From: Altericroceibacterium endophyticum
Lineage (GTDB): Bacteria; Pseudomonadota; Alphaproteobacteria; Sphingomonadales; Sphingomonadaceae
Assembly (NCBI RefSeq): GCF_009827595.1
Contig: NZ_WTYT01000006.1
Coordinates: forward strand, 62,001-126,000
DNA: 64,000 bases
Direction: 5' to 3'
Part shown: positions 1 through 6,819 of the stretch, one piece after another
How positions within the stretch are numbered: the first letter of the stretch is position 1
Layout: every line of letters begins with the position of its first letter
Notes under the pieces: generated by a model
What the model saw: only the letters and a program-made list of their open reading frames with translations
What the model was told of the DNA's origin: nothing
Database searches by the model: none
Program-made: the position numbers and the translations under genes

Positions 1-909
1 TTCCTCCAGCGCCTGATAGAAACCGGGATCGTGCCACACCCCGGCACCAATCCACATCAACCGCATCTTCTCATTGCTTGACGCGCCGAGACCGGCCTCA
101 ATCCGCTCCATCACTTCATCACGAAAACTGCGCGCATGGGCAACTGCCCAGTCTGACCCGCGATGCCATTGCGGGATCATGGTGTTGGTCATCTGCTCAC
201 CAATCGACACCGGGCAGGGATGCGCCTTGCCGATCGCCTGCGCAGCTTCCCAGACATAGCCTTCCTGCACATTGATCTGCTCCATCAAATGATGGAATTT
301 CGCCTCGTCGAATTTACGCCCTGTGCGGTTTTCCAGCACGGCGATGAGATCGCCCATTTCGCGAACCATATGGGCGATACGGTCAGGCTGATAGACACGC
401 TCCCAATCGGATCGGGCATGGGCAAACCAGTTTGGATCCATCTCCGTCCAGGCGGGGGCTTCCATCGGGAAAAATTCACTGCCCAGCGCATCGGACCACT
501 GGCCGAAGACATGCTGGATACAATCGCAGGTGAGCCGCGCCACCATGATAGTGGGTGTCGGCAGACCGCCCCACGGCGCGGTTTCCGGTTCATTCGCAAG
601 GGTGCAAGCCAGGCCGAGCGAGCAATATTTGCAGCTATTGGCTGGATAGCCCTTATCCACCATCGCATCGAAATAGCGGGAAGAAAGCTGCTTTGCCGAG
701 ATATAAGCAGACCACCATTGATTGGTGATGATGGGGATATCCATCGCGTGAAACAGCTCATGCGGCGTATCGGCCTGCACGATGGCGTAGGGTTCACGAT
801 CCTCGACAACGCGGCGGCGCAATTCCTTGCCAAATGCCTTTTGAAAAGTCGTCGCTGCGGAGGTGCATTGCAGCGTCTTGCGGCTACGCGGATTGGCAGA
901 GCTGCTCAT
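1..909 (-). CDS. 2-hydroxyacyl-CoA dehydratase / benzoyl-CoA reductase-type subunit (partial, runs off left edge)
   Basis: An open minus-strand frame of 303 codons runs from an ATG at 909 to the window edge with no stop, so the C-terminus lies outside. The protein resembles the HgdA/HgdB-BcrB/BcrC-FldB/HadB family, whose subunits bind a [4Fe-4S] cluster and carry out radical dehydration or reduction of acyl-CoA esters. Family-like sites are the Cys cluster NSCKYCSLGLACT, about 110 residues in, and LTCDCIQHVFGQW about 45 residues later. Both resemble the cluster-ligand region and the following substrate-domain motif. The start overlaps the stop of the CoA-transferase gene by 4 bp (ATGA), so the two are probably translationally coupled. 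The other subunit of the likely heterodimer is at 3014-3886. No activator ATPase (HgdC/FldI type) is visible; it could lie to the left. The family is confident from motifs, the substrate is unknown. Confidence 0.75.
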   Translation of the reverse strand, partial: MSSSANPRSRKTLQCTSAATTFQKAFGKELRRRVVEDREPYAIVQADTPHELFHAMDIPIITNQWWSAYISAKQLSSRYFDAMVDKGYPANSCKYCSLGLACTLANEPETAPWGGLPTPTIMVARLTCDCIQHVFGQWSDALGSEFFPMEAPAWTEMDPNWFAHARSDWERVYQPDRIAHMVREMGDLIAVLENRTGRKFDEAKFHHLMEQINVQEGYVWEAAQAIGKAHPCPVSIGEQMTNTMIPQWHRGSDWAVAHARSFRDEVMERIEAGLGASSNEKMRLMWIGAGVWHDPGFYQALEE

Positions 910-3017
910 TGAAATACCCCTGATTTTTCGAGCTCGGCGATGCGTGTTTCCGACAATTTCGATATGCTGCGCGCAACTTCATGCGCATGTTCGCCCATGC
1001 CTGGGGCGCGGAAGGGCTCCATCGGATCACGCGAAAAACGCAGCGGCGTGGCGATATGGCCAAACGGGCCGAGCACCGCATGGTTGAGCATCACCAGCGC
1101 CTCACGCGCGGCAATTTGCGGGTCCTTTTCGAGCAAATCCTCGCAATCCTGCAAGGCACCTGCAGCAATCCCTGCTTCCTGTAATTGTGCGGCGATCGCA
1201 TGGTCTTCCCGCTGCGCAGTCCATGCCGCAATATCGGGGCCGGTAATGGCAAGCAGGCGGTCCTTCTGTTCCGCCGTGAATGCACTGATCGCCACCCAGC
1301 GATCATCGCCCGCAGCGGGGAAGACATCCTGAAACAGGACCGAGGGATCGGCATTGCCGAGCCGCTGAGGGCGTTCTCCTGCTTTCGCCCGGCTGAGAAA
1401 ATCGCGCATTTGCTGCACGCAAATCTCATACATGCTGGCATCAATATGGCAGCCATGCCCTGTATCGCGCCGGTTTTGCAGCGCGGCGGCGACATGGCCC
1501 GCCATCACGAAGGGCACAATCACATCGCCGTACGGCACCGCGCCGGGGATGACCGGATCACCGTCAGGAAAACCGGTGAGGAATGTCCGGCCCGACAGCG
1601 CGCCGCCCGTGCCATCAACCCCCCATTCCTTCGCCATCGGTCCGGTCTGACCATAGACGCTGCCTGACACCATCACGATGCCCGGGTTGCGGACAGCCAG
1701 ACTGTCATAATCAAGGCCCAGCTTCGCCATCGTTCCGGGGGAGAAGTTCTCTGCCACGACATCGGCCCAGTCGATCAGCGGGTCTAGCACGTCCCGTGCG
1801 CCATCCGCCTTGAGATTGAGCGTCAGCGATTTTTTCGAGGAATTGAGATGCGCAAACCATGGCTTGTCATCCAGACTCTTCGCGCTGGAGGCTGAAACCT
1901 GCACGTCGAGACGGGACAGATCAGGCCGTCCGCGGCTTTCGATCTTCACCACTTCCGCGCCCAAATCGCCCAGAGTCTTGGTCGTGATAGAACCGACCAG
2001 TGCCCAGGCGAAATCAAGGACTTTCACGCCGGACAGCGGCCCTGGACGATCGCCCGTGTGGATGGCCGGGGCTGTGCCGCTATTCGCCCCCACAGCCGCA
2101 TTCTGATCCGTGCTCTGCCGGATGTTGGCGAAACGTGCAGGCAGACCGTCCGGCGTCTCAAGAAAGCCGCGTGCCTTGAGATGTTCGTCCGCCAGCACGT
2201 CTGCAGGTTCATTCACCACGCAGGCATTGATGCCTCGTCGATGCCCCTCGGTGGCGATGTCCTGCTTGGTCTTCATTGCGAAAAAGCTGGCCATGGCCGC
2301 CTCCCACTCGGCGCGTGTTTCCACGGCAAGGGTGGAGCGATTATAGGCGAGCCAATCGATGCCGCGCATCGGATTGTCGATGCCCGCTTCGTCCATCCAG
2401 TCCGACAATGCCTGATTGGCAGGGGCGCCCAGCCGTCCGGTCATCAATGCATGGAAGCACCAACCATCGGCAAGTTTCCACACCACCTGAACTTTGGCCT
2501 TGCCATAGGCGATGCAGCCCCCCGCCCGGTCCAGCTTGCGCCGATCAAATTGCCAGACCAGCACGCCATTGACGTTTCGGCTCATCGCGACCTGTTGAAT
2601 CGACACATCGACATGTTGGCCCAGCCCGTGCCTGCCGCGCGCATAATGCGCCGCCATCGCGCCAGCCGCTCCCACCATATCGGCATGGAAAGTGCAGGCA
2701 TCACCCGCTTCCTTAACCGGCTTCTGTCCGGGTTCGCCGGTCAACCGCAAGGTCCCGCCCATAGCAGAGGCAACCAGTTCGCCGCCCTGCCAATGCGAAT
2801 GTGGGCCACCCGATCCAAATGGCGTGACGGAAACATGCACACAGCTTTCAGGAATGGTCAGATGCGCGGTGTTTTCCAGCCCCAGATCATCGATCACGAA
2901 GCTGGCATTTGCGACGTCGCCATCCAGCGCCGCGCCGAGCGAAGCCAGATACCGAGCCAGCGGGCGATCCGCCATGTTGCCAAGGACGGCAACCTTGTGT
3001 CCGGCGAGCGGCTTCAT
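906..3017 (-). CDS. Double-domain class III (CaiB/BaiF-type) CoA-transferase
   Basis: 703 residues, against about 400 for a normal single-domain family III CoA-transferase. Residues about 1-300 and 327-700 each form a CaiB-like unit. The second unit opens with the usual GVKVLDFAWALVG...LGDLGAEVVKIE pattern and has the TGFPDGDP region. The Asp that forms the glutamyl/aspartyl-CoA intermediate in this family appears in both halves, near D113 (TFHADMVG) and D498 (VPYGDVIVP). Both halves may therefore be catalytic, although the first lacks much of the N-terminal Rossmann portion. The gene sits between the two dehydratase-type subunits, with 4-bp overlaps on both sides. This recalls HadA/FldA, where a class III transferase loads CoA onto a 2-hydroxyacid for the dehydratase. 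The likely role is cytoplasmic activation of a carboxylate by CoA transfer; donor and acceptor are unknown. Confidence 0.85.
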   Translation of the reverse strand: MKPLAGHKVAVLGNMADRPLARYLASLGAALDGDVANASFVIDDLGLENTAHLTIPESCVHVSVTPFGSGGPHSHWQGGELVASAMGGTLRLTGEPGQKPVKEAGDACTFHADMVGAAGAMAAHYARGRHGLGQHVDVSIQQVAMSRNVNGVLVWQFDRRKLDRAGGCIAYGKAKVQVVWKLADGWCFHALMTGRLGAPANQALSDWMDEAGIDNPMRGIDWLAYNRSTLAVETRAEWEAAMASFFAMKTKQDIATEGHRRGINACVVNEPADVLADEHLKARGFLETPDGLPARFANIRQSTDQNAAVGANSGTAPAIHTGDRPGPLSGVKVLDFAWALVGSITTKTLGDLGAEVVKIESRGRPDLSRLDVQVSASSAKSLDDKPWFAHLNSSKKSLTLNLKADGARDVLDPLIDWADVVAENFSPGTMAKLGLDYDSLAVRNPGIVMVSGSVYGQTGPMAKEWGVDGTGGALSGRTFLTGFPDGDPVIPGAVPYGDVIVPFVMAGHVAAALQNRRDTGHGCHIDASMYEICVQQMRDFLSRAKAGERPQRLGNADPSVLFQDVFPAAGDDRWVAISAFTAEQKDRLLAITGPDIAAWTAQREDHAIAAQLQEAGIAAGALQDCEDLLEKDPQIAAREALVMLNHAVLGPFGHIATPLRFSRDPMEPFRAPGMGEHAHEVARSISKLSETRIAELEKSGVFQ

Positions 3018-3886
3018 ATGTCTGCTCCTGTCAGGAATTGGGATATTTCTTCAATCGCGCCGTCCCGCGCGAACCAGTCGCGGCGGGTCATCACCAGATG
3101 CGGCAGGCCGCTTTCTTCCAGCACGCGGCGTTCGGCGGGCAGGTGCCAGACCTGCGCCTCGTCCTCTTCGATCCGCCACAGAATGGCAGCTCTCGCTTGT
3201 GTGCGCGCCAACCGCTCCCTCAGCAATGCCGACCGGTCGCCGAAACTGCGCGGACCAGTGGCCCCTTCGTGCAGGTGACAGGCAATGGCCGCTGCGGGAT
3301 CACCTGTGCCGCCTTCAATCACTGGCCCGCCTTCGCACCAATATTCGGCCAGTGTCTGACCAATGGGAGCGAAGCCAGCCGCCTGCACGGCAATATGCAA
3401 CCGGTGATCAGGCATCGGGCTGCCTGCGATCAGGCAGACGGGATGATCAGGTGATGTGGCGGGCGCACTCTGCTTGCTGGAAGTAATCGCATTTTCCAGC
3501 GCGACGTCATCGACACCGAGCAGCTCGGCCAGTTCGCGGACCTTCTGCGTGGTACGCTCCAGACTGCTCGCCCGCGGAATCATCGCAATATCGAAAATCA
3601 ACGCTTTGGGGCCGCCCACAAGACCGCGCCGCTGCAGTTCGCAGATGTAATAATAGAAACGCTGCGCCGTATCATCCGCGCGGCTGAAAATGACGCAATC
3701 GAGATGGTCATAATCGCCATCTGCCCATGCCTGCAGCGCGAGCGGCGCCCAAGGCGCAAATTTGCTTTCCATCCACGCATCCGCAGTGGTGACATTCTTG
3801 TCCAGATCGATGGGCAGCGGCCCGGCATAGGCGCCGGTTGCACGCAGCACGTCGAGAGGCAGGTTCGGACCAGCAGAAGCGATCAT
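3014..3886 (-). CDS. Short 2-hydroxyacyl-CoA dehydratase-type subunit
   Basis: 290 residues. The stretch DHLDCVIFSRADDTAQRFYY followed by ICELQRRG is typical of the BcrB/HgdB/FldC family, where this segment lies near the cluster and the CoA site. Cys residues in HLDC, YICEL, HPVC, EYWCEGG and IACHL are candidate iron-sulfur ligands. Family members are usually about 370-430 residues. This one lacks much of the N-terminal helical region and begins almost directly at the first alpha/beta domain. It overlaps dctM upstream and the CoA-transferase downstream by 4 bp each. It probably pairs with the subunit at 1-909. Whether it is an active dehydratase, a reductase or a rewired family member cannot be told from sequence alone. 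Confidence 0.7.
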   Translation of the reverse strand: MIASAGPNLPLDVLRATGAYAGPLPIDLDKNVTTADAWMESKFAPWAPLALQAWADGDYDHLDCVIFSRADDTAQRFYYYICELQRRGLVGGPKALIFDIAMIPRASSLERTTQKVRELAELLGVDDVALENAITSSKQSAPATSPDHPVCLIAGSPMPDHRLHIAVQAAGFAPIGQTLAEYWCEGGPVIEGGTGDPAAAIACHLHEGATGPRSFGDRSALLRERLARTQARAAILWRIEEDEAQVWHLPAERRVLEESGLPHLVMTRRDWFARDGAIEEISQFLTGADI

Positions 3887-5190
3887 GCCAGCACCTCCGG
3901 CAACCAGAGGACCATGGCGGGGAACAGGATGATAAGCAGAATATGCAAGAAATCGCTCGCTAGAAAAGGCAGCACGCCGCGGAAAATGTCGGTGATCGAC
4001 AGGTCCTTCGCCACGCCCTGAATGATGTAGAGGTTCATCCCCAGTGGAGGATGCACGAAACCGATTTCCATCGCTCGGGTGATGAAGATGCCGAACCAGA
4101 TCGCGCTCAGCCCCTGCGCTTCAACAATCGGCAGCAGGATCGGCGTGGTCAGCAGCATCAGCGCCAACCCATCAAGTACGGAGCCGAGCATCAGCAGAAT
4201 AACACCCAGCAGGATCAGCGTGCCGATTTTGCCGAGGCCTAGACTTTGCACCAAAGCGCCTGCACCATCGGCCAGCCCGGTCACTCCCACAAAGACCGAG
4301 AAGATCAGCGCGCCGATAATGATCAGATAGATCAGCCCGCTGGTGCGCAATGTTTCATGGAACGCTCCGAAAAGATTGTTCCATGTCAGCTTGCGGCGCA
4401 TTGCCGCGATCAGCAAGGCCCCGGCCGCGCCTATCGCAGCGGCTTCCGGCGGGCTGATGAAGCCAGCAGCGATCCCCCCAATGACAAAGGCGATCAGCAA
4501 AACGATTTCCCAGATCCGCCCAAGCGAATGGAGGCGCTCGGACCATGGTGCCCGCTCCCCCGCAGGGGCGATTTCGGGCTTCCAGCGCACGAGGATGAAC
4601 ACGACCGCCGCATAAAGCAGCGCCTGCGTGATGCCGGGGATGATAGCTGCCGTGAACAGACTGCCAATGCTGGTTTCAGCGATGATCCCGAACACGATCA
4701 GCGCGCCTGATGGGGGGATCATCTGCCCCAGAGTACCGCCTGCCGCGATGGTGCCACTGGCAATCGTATCGGCATAGCCGCGGCGCTTCATTTCCGGATA
4801 GGCCACGAGCCCGACGGTGGCCGTTGTGGCGAGGCTCGACCCGTTGATTGCGCCAAATCCGCCGCAACCGGCAATCCCGGCATAGGCGAGCCCGCCCCGG
4901 CGATGGCCAACCATTTTTGCCGCCGCGTCGAACAAGTCACGACTTGCATCGATGGAAAAGAAGATATGCGCCATGAACAGGAATAGCGGCAGCGTGCCGA
5001 GTTCATATTTGGTCAGAACGTCGATCAGGACCACGCCGCTTTTGATCAGTGCTGCTTCCGGCCCGAGAACCACCGCGAGTCCGCCCAGCCCGACGAGACC
5101 CAGCACCACGCCGATGCGGCCGCCCAGCAGCAACAAAGCGATCAACACGGCGATGCCGACAAGGCCGGTGGCAGGATTTGCGTATATCAT
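3883..5190 (-). CDS. dctM: TRAP transporter large permease (DctM/SiaM family)
   Basis: 435 residues, almost entirely hydrophobic, with about a dozen predicted membrane segments and the Gly-rich family pattern (GFGAINGSSLATTATVG, GGTLGQMIPPSGALIVFG, GFVHPPLGMNLYIIQGVAKD). This is the ion-coupled transport subunit of a tripartite ATP-independent periplasmic transporter. TRAP systems import carboxylates such as C4-dicarboxylates, 2-oxoacids and sialic acid. It overlaps dctQ upstream and the dehydratase-type subunit downstream by 4 bp each, so the imported substrate is likely the one processed by the CoA enzymes encoded next. The periplasmic binding protein DctP is not in the visible part of the operon. 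Confidence 0.93.
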   Translation of the reverse strand: MIYANPATGLVGIAVLIALLLLGGRIGVVLGLVGLGGLAVVLGPEAALIKSGVVLIDVLTKYELGTLPLFLFMAHIFFSIDASRDLFDAAAKMVGHRRGGLAYAGIAGCGGFGAINGSSLATTATVGLVAYPEMKRRGYADTIASGTIAAGGTLGQMIPPSGALIVFGIIAETSIGSLFTAAIIPGITQALLYAAVVFILVRWKPEIAPAGERAPWSERLHSLGRIWEIVLLIAFVIGGIAAGFISPPEAAAIGAAGALLIAAMRRKLTWNNLFGAFHETLRTSGLIYLIIIGALIFSVFVGVTGLADGAGALVQSLGLGKIGTLILLGVILLMLGSVLDGLALMLLTTPILLPIVEAQGLSAIWFGIFITRAMEIGFVHPPLGMNLYIIQGVAKDLSITDIFRGVLPFLASDFLHILLIILFPAMVLWLPEVLA

Positions 5191-5693
5191 TCGCCATGCA
5201 CCGCCGAGTTAGAGGCCGTGCCGCCGGATAATTCATCACGCCGCACCCTCGCACCGCGAAAAACCCGAATGGTCAGCACGCCGCAGGTCGCCAGAAGCAC
5301 CAGACCTACAATGACGCGCAGCAGCATCCAGGGAATACCCAGCAGCTCGCTTTGTTCATACGCATCGCGCAGATCCCATGCGATCCAGCTTGATCCGGCC
5401 AGCAGGCTGGCAAAGAGCAGGAGGGTCAGAAAATCGGACAGCCTGTCCGCCAGGGCCCGGCGGCGCGGTGACAGGCGATCAACCACCAGTTTCACCCGCG
5501 CATGCGCATTTTCAATCGTGGCGACAATCATCGCAATCACGCCGGAAACAAGAACAACGGCCTGCATCATTTCGATCGAACCGTGTACCGGCAGGCCGAT
5601 ATGGCGTCCGATCACCGCGAACGTGTCAATCGCGGTGGCCGCCAGCAGCGCGAGCCCGCCGGTCCATAGCAATATCCGAAGAGAGAAGGTCAC
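5187..5693 (-). CDS. dctQ: TRAP transporter small permease (DctQ family)
   Basis: 168 residues with four predicted membrane segments, the usual size and topology for the small TRAP subunit. It includes the family-like stretch in helix 1-2 (DTFAVIGRHIGLPVHGSIEM). It should complex with the DctM protein encoded immediately downstream with a 4-bp overlap. The upstream gene is the CapA-like gene, also overlapping by 4 bp. The tail after the last helix is short and basic. Confidence 0.88.
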   Translation of the reverse strand: MTFSLRILLWTGGLALLAATAIDTFAVIGRHIGLPVHGSIEMMQAVVLVSGVIAMIVATIENAHARVKLVVDRLSPRRRALADRLSDFLTLLLFASLLAGSSWIAWDLRDAYEQSELLGIPWMLLRVIVGLVLLATCGVLTIRVFRGARVRRDELSGGTASNSAVHGE

Positions 5694-6799
5694 GCCGCCT
5701 CCATAATCATAAAATCCTGGTCAATTGAGATCGGGGGCAGTCCCGCCTCACGGCTGATCTGTTCGATGTAATCGGCTATTTCCCGCGCGCGCTCTCCATC
5801 TGCGAGCACCGGACGGCCTGGCGGTTCGACATGGACCGGGGTCACGCCAGCGCGGACAACGCCATCATCAGTGATCAGCAGACGCGCGATGAAGGCATTG
5901 ACCGCCTCCGGATGAAACGGCGCGAGCGAATAGGCTGGATCGGGTTCGAAACCGAACATCTGCTTGCGCCGCTGCGCCCATTCGGCCCGCCCGGCATGGT
6001 CCTGATCCGGGGAGAGCGCGGAGGTCACCACGCAGCCGTTACCCAGACCGTGAAAGATCGGTTTCCCGCCATGAAACTCCACTCCGCGGACGATATGCGC
6101 ATGATGGGACACAACCGCATCTGCACCCAGATCAACTGCCGCATGGGCAATCGGCCGTTCATAGGGCGCCAGAGTGACCGGCGTATGCACAATCCCCTTA
6201 TGCAGAGCGACAATAACAAAATCGGCCTGATTGCGCGCGATTGCGATATCTTCCCGCAAGATATCGAGCGCGGCAGGTAGCACTTCGGTAATGTCAGCCC
6301 GCGGATTAACCGGCGAACCGTCGGCCGTCCCCAGCGGCAGGAAACTGCACCCTGCCTGGTCTGGGGCGGCCCAGCTTTCCTGCGGCCCCACGCAATTATA
6401 GCTGAGCAGTGCGATGCGCAGACCCTTCACACAGGTAATTGCCGCAAGCCGCGCCGATGGCAAATCGATCCCTGCACCGGCATACAGCACGCCAGCTTCG
6501 GACAGACCCGCAATCGTATCGGCAATGCCCTGTGCCCCGCTATCGGCGATATGATTGCCCGCGAGCGAGACCATATCGATGCCGGCATCTGCCAGTGCGG
6601 CGAGATTTTCCGGCGGAGCGCCGGGCGCTGGCACGTCACCCGCCATTTCATGCAGGCTATTCGTATGAGCAACCTCGAGATGCGCGATGGCCAGATCGGA
6701 TTCGAGCAGCCGCGGAGCAATTCCTGAAAGCCAGTGGCGGGCATCTGGCTCATCCAGAACCAGATCGCCCGCCAGCGCTATATCCACAAGAGTACACAT
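5690..6799 (-). CDS. CapA/PgsA-family metallophosphatase-fold protein
   Basis: 369 residues. The CapA (poly-gamma-glutamate synthesis type) pattern is clear: IALAGDLVLD near the start, HLEVAHTN, VSLAGNHIADSGAQG, then GADAVVSHHAHIVRGVEFHGG and IFHGLGNGCV. The Asp, Asn-His and His residues correspond to the metal centre of the related calcineurin-like phosphoesterases. No signal peptide is evident, so a cytoplasmic location is likely, unlike membrane-anchored CapA. It starts 20 bp after the TonB receptor stop and overlaps dctQ by 4 bp. Its place inside a transport and CoA-ester operon argues against capsule synthesis and for an amide or phosphoester hydrolase or ligase-like step on the imported compound. 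That last point is inference. Confidence 0.8.
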   Translation of the reverse strand: MCTLVDIALAGDLVLDEPDARHWLSGIAPRLLESDLAIAHLEVAHTNSLHEMAGDVPAPGAPPENLAALADAGIDMVSLAGNHIADSGAQGIADTIAGLSEAGVLYAGAGIDLPSARLAAITCVKGLRIALLSYNCVGPQESWAAPDQAGCSFLPLGTADGSPVNPRADITEVLPAALDILREDIAIARNQADFVIVALHKGIVHTPVTLAPYERPIAHAAVDLGADAVVSHHAHIVRGVEFHGGKPIFHGLGNGCVVTSALSPDQDHAGRAEWAQRRKQMFGFEPDPAYSLAPFHPEAVNAFIARLLITDDGVVRAGVTPVHVEPPGRPVLADGERAREIADYIEQISREAGLPPISIDQDFMIMEAA

Positions 6800-6819
6800 C
6801 GCAGCTGTCAGATGTCCTA

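Noticed and set aside
163-912. A 249-codon plus-strand open frame opposite the left-edge dehydratase-type gene
   Set aside because: The minus strand codes for a recognisable protein with a coupled start, while the plus-strand translation has no family motif or ribosome-binding site.
2058-3278. A 406-codon plus-strand frame opposite the CoA-transferase
   Set aside because: It is an antisense shadow: unnatural composition (rich in Arg, His, Cys and Pro) and no motif.
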